A stretch of 22,001 bases of DNA, taken from contig URXG01000043.1 in NCBI GenBank assembly GCA_900551715.1, positions 1-22,001 of the forward strand, given 5' to 3'. The notes beneath the pieces are model-generated. The model was not told the DNA's origin and ran no database searches. It was given only the letters and a program-made list of their open reading frames with translations. Shown here one piece after another: positions 12,830 through 20,921 of the stretch. Origin of the DNA: an uncultured Blautia sp. Lineage in GTDB: Bacteria; Bacillota; Clostridia; Lachnospirales; Lachnospiraceae. The stretch's first letter is position 1. The number at the start of each line of letters is the position of its first letter. A program made the translations under genes and the position numbers.

Positions 12830-15469
12830 TTGAGTGAAAAAATATTACTGATCGACGGACACAGTATTCTGAATCGCGCTTTTTATGGAATTCCGGATCT
12901 GACTAATTCAGAGGGACGACATACTGGCGCGGTTTATGGTTTTCTGAATATTCTTTTCCGTATACTGGATGAAGAAAAACCAGATTATCTTACAGTGGCT
13001 TTTGATGTTCATGAGCCTACTTTCCGACACAAAATCTACAGTCAGTACAAAGGAACCCGAAAGCCTATGCCATCGGAACTGAGAGAACAGGTACCGCTGA
13101 TCCAGGAATTGCTTACTGCCATGGGAATCAAAATTGTATCCAAAGGTGGCTATGAGGCAGATGACCTTCTTGGAACCCTTGCCAAAAAAAGCGAACAGAA
13201 GGGAATGGATGTGACCATTCTTTCCGGAGACAGAGACCTTTTGCAGCTGGCAACAGAAAAAGTCATGATCCGGCTTCCCAAAACATCCAAAGGTAAAACA
13301 ACCATCGAAGATTTTCATGGGGAACAGGTGCTGGAAAAATACCAGGTTACACCGCCTCAGATTATTGAACTGAAAGCCCTTATGGGAGATTCGGCAGATA
13401 ATATTCCGGGAATACCTGGTGTAGGAGAAAAAACAGCAACCAAACTGATCGTGCAGTATGGTTCCATTGAAAATGCTCATGACCATCTGGAAGGAATAAA
13501 ACCAAATAAAGCAAAAGAATCCTTAAGAGATCATTATGATCTGGCACAGCTCAGCAAGACACTTGCCACTATCAATACAGACAGTCCTCTGGAGTATGAT
13601 TATCAGGAAGCCAGACTTGGCAATCTTTATACGCAGGAAGCATTTCAGTTGTGTAAACGTCTGGAATTCAAAAACCTTCTGAGCCGTTTTGAAAATGTAT
13701 CTGCTGAAGAAGAAACACTGGAAGAAAACTTTTTCACCTGTGAAGATCTTGCGGGGGCAGAATCTATCTTTGAGAAAGCAGCTTCCTGCGAACATGTGGG
13801 AATTGATCTTCTGATGGATGACGAGGCTGTTTATGGTCTGGGTATCGCACTGTCTAAAGAAGAAATCTATTATATTCCATCAGAAGGACTGATCACCGGT
13901 GAATACCTTTGCGGTAAAGTCCGGGATCTGTCAGAAAGAGTCATACTCTGCGCCATGGATATCAAGGCGCTTCTGAAACATGTCCGTATCTCCGATGCTT
14001 CCAGAATCTTTGATATAGGGATTGGAGTATATCTTCTGAATCCTCTGAAGTCTTCTTATTCTTATGACGATGTGGCAAGAGAGTATCTGGATGGCAGCAT
14101 CTTTCCTTCCAGGGAGGATCTTCTGGGCAAAACATCTTTCCGGAAAGCCTGGGAAGAATCCAGAGAAGGTTTGTTCAGATATGCCTGTTATGTGGCGTAT
14201 ACAGTCTGTGCCTCCAGAGAACTGATCGAAGAAAAACTGAAAGAAACAGATATGTGGAAGGTTTATCAGGATATAGAGCTTCCGCTGGTGTTTACCCTGC
14301 ATTCCATGGAACAATGGGGAATCTGCGTAAGAGGGGAAGAGTTGAAGACTTACGGGGAAAAACTGAGTATACGGATCAGTGAACTGGAAGAGTCTGTTTA
14401 TCAGCAGGCGGGAGAAAAATTTAATATCAACTCACCCAAGCAGCTTGGTGTGATCCTTTTTGAAAAAATGAAACTTTCCGGTGGCAGGAAAACAAAAACC
14501 GGTTATTCTACAGCAGCGGATATTCTGGAGAAACTGGCACCGGAGCATCCCATTGTAAAAGACATCCTAGAGTACAGACAGCTTGCGAAACTAAAATCTA
14601 CTTATGCAGACGGACTTGGCGCTGTGATCGCAGAAGACGGACGGATTCATTCTACTTTTAATCAGACCATAACTGCTACCGGTCGAATCAGCAGTACAGA
14701 GCCGAACCTGCAGAATATTCCCGTCCGTATGGAGCTGGGGCGTCTTATCCGCAAAGTATTTGTACCGGAAGAAGGATATGTATTTCTGGATGCCGATTAT
14801 TCTCAGATTGAACTGAGGGTTCTGGCACATATGTCCGGAGATGAAATGCTGATCCAGGCTTACAGAGAAGCACAGGATATTCACAGGCTTACTGCTTCTC
14901 AGGTATTCCATGTACCGTTTGATGAGGTAACAGATCTTCAGAGACGAAATGCAAAGGCAGTTAATTTCGGTATTGTATATGGAATCAGTTCTTTTGGGCT
15001 CAGCCAGGATTTAAGCATTACCAAAAAAGAAGCAGCAGATTATATTAACAAATATTTTGAAACATATCCTAAGATCAAGGGGTTCCTGGATGGGCAGATT
15101 GAGATGGCAAAAGAAAAAGGATACGTTGTGACCATGTTTGGCCGTCGCCGACCTGTCCCGGAACTGAAATCCAGTAATTTTATGCAGCGGGCTTTTGGCG
15201 AGAGAGTGGCAATGAACTCTCCGATCCAGGGAACAGCAGCAGATATTATAAAGATTGCCATGAACCGCGTATACAAAAGGCTTACAGAAGAAGGGCTGAA
15301 ATCTCGCCTGGTGCTGCAGGTTCATGATGAGCTTCTTATCGAGACCAAAGTAGAAGAAATCGAAGAAGTGTCCCGGATTCTGGAAGAAGAAATGAAGGGG
15401 GCAGCAGCTCTTTCTGTGGAACTGGATGTGGATATGCATCAGGGCAACAACTGGTATGAGGCAAAATAA
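12830..15469 (+). CDS. polA: DNA polymerase I
   Basis: This 879-residue family A polymerase serves repair and Okazaki-fragment processing. The 5'-nuclease domain (1-290) is intact: LIDGHSILNRAF, GYEADD (107-112), LSGDRDLLQL and GDSADNIPGIPGVGEKT (186-202). The 3'-5' exonuclease domain (about 300-470) looks inactive: the DxE block reads D326-L-L, and the other two Asp positions are replaced (around A380 and V455). The polymerase domain has DADYSQIELRVLA (654-666), RRNAKAVNFGIVYG (705-718, Phe at the ddNTP-discriminating position) and QVHDELLIE (830-838). The start is TTG, chosen because AGGAGG (12816-12821) lies 8 bases upstream and the N-terminus fits the family. coaE begins 1 base after the stop. 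Confidence 0.97.
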   Translation: MSEKILLIDGHSILNRAFYGIPDLTNSEGRHTGAVYGFLNILFRILDEEKPDYLTVAFDVHEPTFRHKIYSQYKGTRKPMPSELREQVPLIQELLTAMGIKIVSKGGYEADDLLGTLAKKSEQKGMDVTILSGDRDLLQLATEKVMIRLPKTSKGKTTIEDFHGEQVLEKYQVTPPQIIELKALMGDSADNIPGIPGVGEKTATKLIVQYGSIENAHDHLEGIKPNKAKESLRDHYDLAQLSKTLATINTDSPLEYDYQEARLGNLYTQEAFQLCKRLEFKNLLSRFENVSAEEETLEENFFTCEDLAGAESIFEKAASCEHVGIDLLMDDEAVYGLGIALSKEEIYYIPSEGLITGEYLCGKVRDLSERVILCAMDIKALLKHVRISDASRIFDIGIGVYLLNPLKSSYSYDDVAREYLDGSIFPSREDLLGKTSFRKAWEESREGLFRYACYVAYTVCASRELIEEKLKETDMWKVYQDIELPLVFTLHSMEQWGICVRGEELKTYGEKLSIRISELEESVYQQAGEKFNINSPKQLGVILFEKMKLSGGRKTKTGYSTAADILEKLAPEHPIVKDILEYRQLAKLKSTYADGLGAVIAEDGRIHSTFNQTITATGRISSTEPNLQNIPVRMELGRLIRKVFVPEEGYVFLDADYSQIELRVLAHMSGDEMLIQAYREAQDIHRLTASQVFHVPFDEVTDLQRRNAKAVNFGIVYGISSFGLSQDLSITKKEAADYINKYFETYPKIKGFLDGQIEMAKEKGYVVTMFGRRRPVPELKSSNFMQRAFGERVAMNSPIQGTAADIIKIAMNRVYKRLTEEGLKSRLVLQVHDELLIETKVEEIEEVSRILEEEMKGAAALSVELDVDMHQGNNWYEAK

Positions 15470-15470
15470 C

Positions 15471-16061
15471 ATGAAAATCATAGGAATCACCGGCGGTGTT
15501 GGTGCCGGAAAAAGTACAGTACTGGATTACTTAAGAGAACAGTTCCATGCATATGTGATCCAGGCAGATCAGGTAGGACATCAGGTAATGGAGCCTGGAG
15601 AAATCTGTTACAGTCAGGTAATTGCATTATTTGGCGAACATATCCTGAAAAAAGACAAAACCATTGACCGGAAGGCAGTTTCCGATGTAGTATTTGGTAA
15701 TGAAGAAAAATTAAAGAAACTTAACGGAATCATTCATCCGGCTGTCAGACAGTCTGTTCTGGAGGAAATACAACTCCAGAAAGAAAAGAAAACTGCCATT
15801 GTTGTAGTAGAGGCAGCACTTCTTCTGGAAGAGCATTATGAGAAATTCTGCGATAAAGTCTGGTATGTGCATACAGACCGGGAGATCCGTATCAGCCGGC
15901 TTATGGAGAACCGGGGATATTCCAGAGAAAAATCCGAAAGTATTATTTCCAGTCAGGCATCGGATGAATACTTTGCGAAACATGCAGATTATATTATCCG
16001 GAATAATGGAGACATAAAAGATACCTGGCTTCAGGTAGAGGAAGGGATTCGTTTATTATGA
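15471..16061 (+). CDS. coaE: Dephospho-CoA kinase
   Basis: This 196-residue enzyme phosphorylates dephospho-CoA, the last step of coenzyme A synthesis. The P-loop GGVGAGKST is at residues 8-16, followed by QADQVGHQVM, the LNGIIHPAVR block, VVVEAALLLE and the lid-region arginines in DREIRISRLMENRG. The ATG at 15471 is chosen because MKIIGITGG is the family N-terminus; a longer frame begins inside polA. GAGG lies about 9 bases upstream, inside the polA end. One base separates it from polA and its stop overlaps the next start as ATGA. The polA-coaE order is common in Gram-positive bacteria. Confidence 0.96.
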   Translation: MKIIGITGGVGAGKSTVLDYLREQFHAYVIQADQVGHQVMEPGEICYSQVIALFGEHILKKDKTIDRKAVSDVVFGNEEKLKKLNGIIHPAVRQSVLEEIQLQKEKKTAIVVVEAALLLEEHYEKFCDKVWYVHTDREIRISRLMENRGYSREKSESIISSQASDEYFAKHADYIIRNNGDIKDTWLQVEEGIRLL

Positions 16062-16855
16062 GATTTTGCAGTATTGCCAGTGGAAGCAGTGGAAACTGTA
16101 TCTACGTAGGCTCTGACAATGCGCATGTGCTGGTAGACATAGGTATCAGCGGCAAAAAAATGGAAGCAGGACTTAACAGCCTGGAACTGACGGGACGTGA
16201 TCTGGATGGTATTCTGATCACCCACGAACATTCTGATCATATTAAGGGAGTGGGAGTTATTGCACGAAAATATGGAATTCCCATTTATGCAACAGGTGGT
16301 ACGGTGGATGCCATGCTCCGAACCGGCTCCCTGGGGAAACTTCCGGAAGGAATCTTCCGGGAAATAAAAGAAGATAATCCTTTTATGATAAAAGATCTGA
16401 AGATTAATCCTTTTAATATTCCTCATGACGCCGCACAGCCCGTAGGTTACAGAGTAGAATGTGGCGAACATTCTATCGGGATCGCCACAGATCTTGGAAA
16501 ATATAATGAATATATTATAGATAATCTCAAAAATCTGGATGCACTACTTCTGGAAGCAAATCATGATATCCGTATGCTTCAGGTAGGAAAATATCCATAT
16601 TATCTGAAACAGAGGATTCTGGGTGACAGAGGACATCTTTCTAACGAAAATGCTGGAAGACTTCTGTGCAGGCTTCTTCATGACAACATGAAAGCTATTT
16701 TTCTGGGCCATTTAAGCAGAGAAAATAATTACGAAGAGCTGGCATATGAAACTGTTTGTTCAGAGGTAACACTGGGAGACAACCCTTACAAATCAAAAGA
16801 TTTCAGAATTCAGGTTGCAAAAAGAGACTTTGTCTCAGATGTAGTCACTGTATAA
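16058..16855 (+). CDS. MBL-fold metallohydrolase, WalJ/YycJ family
   Basis: This 265-residue metallo-beta-lactamase fold protein resembles YycJ (WalJ), which in Bacillus lies in the walRKHIJ operon and has been linked to cell-division or DNA-repair control. The N-terminus MRFCSIASGSSGNCIYVG is characteristic. The metal site HxHxDH is THEHSDH (H56, H58, D60, H61), with further ligand regions NIPHDAAQP, IATDLG and LGHLSREN. The ATG overlaps the coaE stop by 4 bases (ATGA), which indicates translational coupling. walRK is not in this window, so the gene is detached from its classical operon. Confidence 0.9.
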   Translation: MRFCSIASGSSGNCIYVGSDNAHVLVDIGISGKKMEAGLNSLELTGRDLDGILITHEHSDHIKGVGVIARKYGIPIYATGGTVDAMLRTGSLGKLPEGIFREIKEDNPFMIKDLKINPFNIPHDAAQPVGYRVECGEHSIGIATDLGKYNEYIIDNLKNLDALLLEANHDIRMLQVGKYPYYLKQRILGDRGHLSNENAGRLLCRLLHDNMKAIFLGHLSRENNYEELAYETVCSEVTLGDNPYKSKDFRIQVAKRDFVSDVVTV

Positions 16856-16871
16856 AAGAAAGGAAAAAATC

Positions 16872-17144
16872 ATGAAAAAAACAATCATTACAGTAGTAGG
16901 AAATGACACCGTAGGGATCATTGCAAAAGTATGTACTTATCTTGCAGACAACAATGTAAATATTCTGGATATTTCTCAGACTATCGTACAGGGGTATTTT
17001 AACATGATGATGGTTGCTGATACCAACGGTTCTGACAAGGATGCCGCAACTATTTCCAGAGAACTTTCTGAAATCGGTGATCAGATTGGCGTAGTGATCC
17101 GCTGTCAGCACGAAGATATATTTAACGTAATGCATCGTATCTGA
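16872..17144 (+). CDS. ACT domain protein, UPF0237 family
   Basis: This 90-residue protein consists of a single ACT domain plus a short second half. ACT domains bind small ligands, often amino acids. The start MKKTIITVVGNDTVGIIAKV shows the typical beta-strand and G-[ND]-D-x-x-G-I-[IV]-A ligand-loop region, followed by NNVNILDISQTI. The ATG has AAAGGAAA about 8 bases upstream. It follows the WalJ-like gene by 16 bases and is 54 bases from the UPF0210 gene. That UPF0237-UPF0210 pairing is conserved in streptococci and clostridia, so a ligand-sensing role for the partner is a reasonable guess. The ligand is unknown. Confidence 0.9.
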   Translation: MKKTIITVVGNDTVGIIAKVCTYLADNNVNILDISQTIVQGYFNMMMVADTNGSDKDAATISRELSEIGDQIGVVIRCQHEDIFNVMHRI

Positions 17145-17198
17145 GATACATCATATCTTCCTGTAATAATTTACCGACAGATAAAAAGGAGAAGCGAC

Positions 17199-18563
17199 AT
17201 GATCAATATTTTTGAAGTTAATGAGACAAATAAGATGATCGAACAGGAGAATCTGGATGTCCGTACCATTACGATGGGTATCAGCCTTCTTGACTGTATC
17301 GACAGCGATCTTGACAAGATGAACGAAAAAATCTACAACAAGATCACCACAAAAGCCAGTGATCTTGTGGCAACCGGTGACAAAATTGCCACAGAATTTG
17401 GTATTCCGGTAGTAAATAAGCGAGTTTCTGTAACACCCATCGCACTTGTAGGTGGTGTTGCATGTCACACAGAAGAGGATTTTGTTTCTGTAGCAAAGAC
17501 ACTGGACAAAGCAGCCAAAACCATAGGAGTTAACTTTATCGGTGGTTATTCAGCTTTGGTAAGCAAAGGCATGACTCCGGCAGAAGAATTGCTAATCCGT
17601 TCCATCCCTCAGGCACTGGCAGTTACAGAACGTGTGTGCAGTTCTGTGAATGTGGGTTCCACCAAAACAGGTATCAATATGGATGCTGTGAAACTGATGG
17701 GAGAGATTGTCCTGGAAACAGCGAAAGCATCTGCAGATCAGGATTCTCTGGGATGTGCCAAACTGGTGGTATTCTGCAATGCGCCGGATGACAACCCTTT
17801 TATGGCAGGAGCTTTCCATGGAGTTACAGAAGCTGACTGTATTATCAACGTAGGCGTCAGTGGACCTGGTGTAGTAAAAACTGCACTGGAACAGGTCCGC
17901 GGCAAAGATTTCCAGACTCTCTGTGAAATGATCAAGCGTACAGCATTCAAAGTTACACGAGTTGGACAGCTGGTAGCACAAGAAGCTTCCAGACGTCTGA
18001 ATGTGCCTTTTGGTATTGTGGATCTTTCTCTTGCACCTACACCGGCCATCGGTGACAGTGTTGCCGAAATCCTGGAAGAAATCGGTCTGGAGAGAGTAGG
18101 TGCACCTGGAACTACTGCAGCACTTGCGCTTCTTAATGACCAGGTCAAAAAAGGCGGTGTTATGGCAGCGCAGGCAGTGGGCGGATTAAGCGGTGCTTTT
18201 ATTCCGGTAAGTGAGGATCAGGGAATGATTGATTCTGTTAATCTGGGAGCCCTTACTTTGGAGAAACTGGAAGCAATGACCTGTGTCTGCTCTGTAGGTC
18301 TGGACATGATTGCTATTCCTGGAGATACCAAAGCATCTACCATTGCAGGTATTATTGCAGATGAATCTGCTATCGGTATGATCAACCAGAAAACAACTGC
18401 AGTACGTGTGATCCCTGTAATTGGCAAGGGCGTAGGGGAGACGGTAGAGTTTGGCGGACTTCTTGGCTATGCTCCGATCATGCCTGTGAACCAGTTCTCC
18501 TGTGACGCTTTTGTAGAACGTGGTGGACGTATCCCGGCACCAATCCACAGCTTTAAGAACTAA
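17199..18563 (+). CDS. UPF0210 family protein (PFL-like fold, DUF711)
   Basis: This 454-residue protein belongs to UPF0210 (DUF711), predicted to have a pyruvate formate-lyase-like fold but without a demonstrated reaction. Recognisable parts are the N-terminus with VRTITMGISLLDC, NKRVSVTPIALVGG, NFIGGYSALVSKGMT, INVGVSGPGVVKTAL, VDLSLAPTPAIGDSVAEIL, and the C-terminal GGRIPAPIHSFKN. Length is normal for the family. AAAAGGAGAAG lies about 7 bases before the ATG. It forms a pair with the upstream ACT protein. No terminator separates it from the following promoter; only an inverted repeat at 18581-18610 without a U-run is seen. Confidence 0.92.
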   Translation: MINIFEVNETNKMIEQENLDVRTITMGISLLDCIDSDLDKMNEKIYNKITTKASDLVATGDKIATEFGIPVVNKRVSVTPIALVGGVACHTEEDFVSVAKTLDKAAKTIGVNFIGGYSALVSKGMTPAEELLIRSIPQALAVTERVCSSVNVGSTKTGINMDAVKLMGEIVLETAKASADQDSLGCAKLVVFCNAPDDNPFMAGAFHGVTEADCIINVGVSGPGVVKTALEQVRGKDFQTLCEMIKRTAFKVTRVGQLVAQEASRRLNVPFGIVDLSLAPTPAIGDSVAEILEEIGLERVGAPGTTAALALLNDQVKKGGVMAAQAVGGLSGAFIPVSEDQGMIDSVNLGALTLEKLEAMTCVCSVGLDMIAIPGDTKASTIAGIIADESAIGMINQKTTAVRVIPVIGKGVGETVEFGGLLGYAPIMPVNQFSCDAFVERGGRIPAPIHSFKN

Positions 18564-18580
18564 ACAAAACCAAATAAATT

Positions 18581-18610
18581 CACAAAACAGTTGACAATAG
18601 CAGTTTTGTG
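18581..18610. promoter_or_regulatory. Inverted repeat over the -35 of the transporter promoter (candidate operator)
   Basis: CACAAAAC (18581-18588) and GTTTTGTG (18603-18610) form a perfect 8-bp dyad whose half-site centres are 22 bp apart, about two helical turns. The -35 box TTGACA lies between the arms. No U-run follows, so a terminator is unlikely. The placement is classic for a dimeric repressor. Confidence 0.5.
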
Positions 18611-18619
18611 TGGTAAAGT
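18591..18619 (+). promoter_or_regulatory. Promoter of the T-box/transporter operon
   Basis: TTGACA (18591-18596, perfect) is followed after 17 bases by TAAAGT (18614-18619), preceded by TGG (extended -10). Transcription would start near 18626, a few bases before the 5' side of T-box stem I. Confidence 0.75.
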
Positions 18620-18625
18620 ATGAAA

Positions 18626-18905
18626 CATCAAAACCAGTGAGGAAGAAGAGTAAACATTTTGGCAACATCCCAGAGAGCAGGCGTTGGTGGAATCCTGTAT
18701 GAAGCGAATTGTTGAATGGTCTTCCGAGGGCAGTCCGAAATCCATATCAATCAGGAGTGTAGGCACTGACGGGAACCGAACCCGTTACCAATCAGGAGTG
18801 TATGTTTGTACATGAGAAAGTGGACGATACGTCAATTTGAGTGGTACCGCGATAATAAGAAATTATTACCGTCTCAAGCAACAGCTTGGGACGGTTCTTT
18901 TTTTC
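18626..18905 (+). promoter_or_regulatory. T-box riboswitch leader with tryptophan (UGG) specifier
   Basis: The leader has the T-box layout. Stem I base GGAAGA (18641-18646) pairs with TCTTCC (18720-18725). The specifier loop carries AGTA (18649-18652) on the 5' side and GAA (18714-18716) followed by TGG (18717-18719) on the 3' side, giving a Trp specifier. AGAGAG is at 18672-18677, with a distal stem CAGG/CCTG. A stem III-like hairpin ACGGG/CCCGT lies at 18769-18785. The antiterminator T-box GAGTGGTACCGCG is at 18839-18851. A 14-nt direct repeat lies at 18748-18761 and 18789-18802. It explains the 382-bp gap before the transporter genes. Uncharged tRNA-Trp is expected to favour read-through. 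Confidence 0.93.
18868..18905 (+). terminator. T-box attenuator terminator
   Basis: ACCGTC-T-CAAGC (18868-18879) pairs with GCTTG-G-GACGGT (18884-18895), a 12-position stem with one U-G pair and a 4-base loop, followed by a run rich in U (18896-18904). Its 5' arm overlaps the region needed for the antiterminator, as expected for T-box control. Confidence 0.92.
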
Positions 18906-18945
18906 TCATGGCACATAAAATGTAGAAAGAGAGAGGAAAAAGACT

Positions 18946-19971
18946 ATGAAAAAAAGACTGTTAGTAATCGCAACAACAGTAGCAACCAGCATGATGATAG
19001 CTTCACCGGTTATGGCGGACGATTTTAAAGTAGGTATCTGCAATTATGTAGATGATGCTTCTCTGAATCAGATCGTAAATAATATCCAGTCACGTCTGGA
19101 AGAGATCGGCGAAGAAAAAGGAGTTACTTTTGACGTATCTTATGATAACTGTAATGCAGATGCCAATGTTATGGAACAGATCATTTCTGATTTCCAGGCA
19201 GACAATGTAGACCTGATGGTAGGTGTGGCAACTCCGGTAGCAATGCGTATGCAGTCTGCAACAGAAGGAACAGACACTCCGGTAGTATTCTCAGCAGTAT
19301 CTGATCCGGTAGGTTCCGGGCTGGTAGATTCTCTGGATGCGCCTGGAGCCAACATTACAGGTACCAGTGATTATCTGGATACTTCTTCTGTTATGAAGCT
19401 GATTCAGGCTCAGATTCCGGATGTAAAGAAAATCGGTCTTCTTTATGACGTAGGACAGGATTCTTCCACGACGGCAATCCAGGAAGCCAAGGATTATCTG
19501 GATGAGCAGGGAATCGAATATGTAGAGCGTACAGGAACCACAACAGACGAAGTACAGCAGGCTGCAGATGCCCTGATCGCAGACAAAGTAGATGCTGTAT
19601 TTACACCTACAGACAACACCATTATGACAGCTGAACTTTCTATCTATGAAAAATTCATCGAAGCAGGTATCCCACACTATACAGGAGCTGATTCTTTTGC
19701 ATTAAACGGTGCGTTCGTAGGATATGGTGTTGACTATGCAAACCTTGGACAGAAAACAGCAGACATGATCGCTGATATTCTGGTAGATGGGGCAAATCCA
19801 TCTGAAACAGCAGTAGAAACCTTTGATAACGGAACAGCTACTGTAAATACAGAAACCTGCGAAGGTCTTGGCCTTGATTTTGAAACTATCAAAAAAGATT
19901 TTGAACCATTTTGTACTCAGGTTAATGAGATTACAACTGCCGAAAGTTTTGATGATGTAGCGGCAGAATAA
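18946..19971 (+). CDS. trpX: ABC transporter substrate-binding protein, TrpX-like
   Basis: This 341-residue exported protein belongs to the ABC_sub_bind (PF04392) family. The N-terminus is a signal peptide (positively charged MKKR, hydrophobic 5-20, likely cleavage after VMA at 24). No lipobox cysteine is present, which is unusual for a Gram-positive binding protein. Family features include FKVGICNYVDDASLNQIV (27-44), VDLMVGVATPVA, PVVFSAVSDPVGSGLV, IGLLYDVGQDSS and GADSFALNGAFVGYGVDY. The upstream Trp-specifier T-box makes tryptophan or a related compound the most likely ligand; this is inference from the regulation and from known trpXYZ loci. GAGGAAAAA precedes the ATG. The permease follows after 20 bases. 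Confidence 0.85.
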   Translation: MKKRLLVIATTVATSMMIASPVMADDFKVGICNYVDDASLNQIVNNIQSRLEEIGEEKGVTFDVSYDNCNADANVMEQIISDFQADNVDLMVGVATPVAMRMQSATEGTDTPVVFSAVSDPVGSGLVDSLDAPGANITGTSDYLDTSSVMKLIQAQIPDVKKIGLLYDVGQDSSTTAIQEAKDYLDEQGIEYVERTGTTTDEVQQAADALIADKVDAVFTPTDNTIMTAELSIYEKFIEAGIPHYTGADSFALNGAFVGYGVDYANLGQKTADMIADILVDGANPSETAVETFDNGTATVNTETCEGLGLDFETIKKDFEPFCTQVNEITTAESFDDVAAE

Positions 19972-19991
19972 ATGAACTGGAGGAAATCACT

Positions 19992-20918
19992 GTGACAATA
20001 GCAACTATGTTCTCTCTGGGAGAGACTGCACTGAAACTGGGACTGATCTGTTCACTGACTGTTCTGGCACTGTTTTTAAGTTACTCCATGCTGAATGTCT
20101 GTGACCTTTCCACGGATGGCTGTTTCACTTTTGGAGCAGCGGTAGGTGCAGCGGTAGCAGTAAGCGGTCATCCTTTTTTATCCATTGTAGCTGCCATGGT
20201 AGCGGGGGTGGGATCTGGATTTGTTACTGCTATTCTGCAGACCAAGCTGGGAGTTGACAGTCTTCTGGCAGGTATCATCGTAAATACTGCATTATATTCA
20301 GTGAACATTGCAGTAATGGGAGGTTCTTCTCTGATCAATATGAACAGGACACCTACCGTATTTTCCATGATGAAGGAAACTCTCAAAGATACACCACTTC
20401 AGGGAAGAGAGGACATAATCGTTGCTTTGATCGCGGTTGTGGTCGTTATTGCTTTTCTTGTATTTTTCCTTAAGACAAGACTTGGCCTCGCAATAAGAGC
20501 CACAGGAAACAATGCTGATATGGTCAAATCTTCCTCTATCAACCCGGCATTTACTACAATCATAGGACTTTGTGTTGCCAATGCGTTTACAGCTCTTTCC
20601 GGATGCCTTTTGTCTCAGTCACAGAAGTCTGTAGATATCAATATCGGACAGGGAATGGTTACCGTTGCACTTGCTTCCCTTCTGATCGGAGGAACTCTTC
20701 TTGGCAGAGGCGGTATCTTTGTAAGAGCTGTGGGAATGGTACTTGGATCTTTTGTTTTCCGTCTTGTATATACCATTGCACTTCGGTTTAATATGCCTGC
20801 ATTTATGCTGAAACTGGTATCCTCTGTTATTGTTGTCCTTGCTATTTCAGGTCCATATCTCAAAAAACAATGGCCGCAGCTTAAGAGAAGGATGACTCAC
20901 AGAAAAGGAGGAATGTGA
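19992..20918 (+). CDS. trpY: ABC transporter permease, TrpY-like
   Basis: This 308-residue integral membrane protein is of the branched-chain/ribose-type permease family (BPD_transp_2), with about eight hydrophobic helices, for example residues 13-34, 43-60, 65-85 and 92-112. STDGCFTFGAAVGAAVA, LLAGIIVNTALYSVN and a cytoplasmic loop with TRLGLAIRATGNNADMV (typical ATPase-contact region) are visible. The start is GTG, supported by GGAGGA (19979-19984) 7 bases upstream. It sits between the binding protein and the ATPase, 3 bases before the latter. Confidence 0.9.
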   Translation: MTIATMFSLGETALKLGLICSLTVLALFLSYSMLNVCDLSTDGCFTFGAAVGAAVAVSGHPFLSIVAAMVAGVGSGFVTAILQTKLGVDSLLAGIIVNTALYSVNIAVMGGSSLINMNRTPTVFSMMKETLKDTPLQGREDIIVALIAVVVVIAFLVFFLKTRLGLAIRATGNNADMVKSSSINPAFTTIIGLCVANAFTALSGCLLSQSQKSVDINIGQGMVTVALASLLIGGTLLGRGGIFVRAVGMVLGSFVFRLVYTIALRFNMPAFMLKLVSSVIVVLAISGPYLKKQWPQLKRRMTHRKGGM

Positions 20919-20921
20919 TCT

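Noticed and set aside
12822..12833. Three-codon leader frame ATG-TTG-AGT-TGA overlapping the polA start
   Set aside because: Its ATG directly abuts AGGAGG with no spacing, so it cannot be initiated efficiently.
18837..19028. 63-residue frame spanning the T-box antiterminator and the start of the binding-protein gene
   Set aside because: It lies in a structured leader RNA, is out of frame with the real gene and has no family features.
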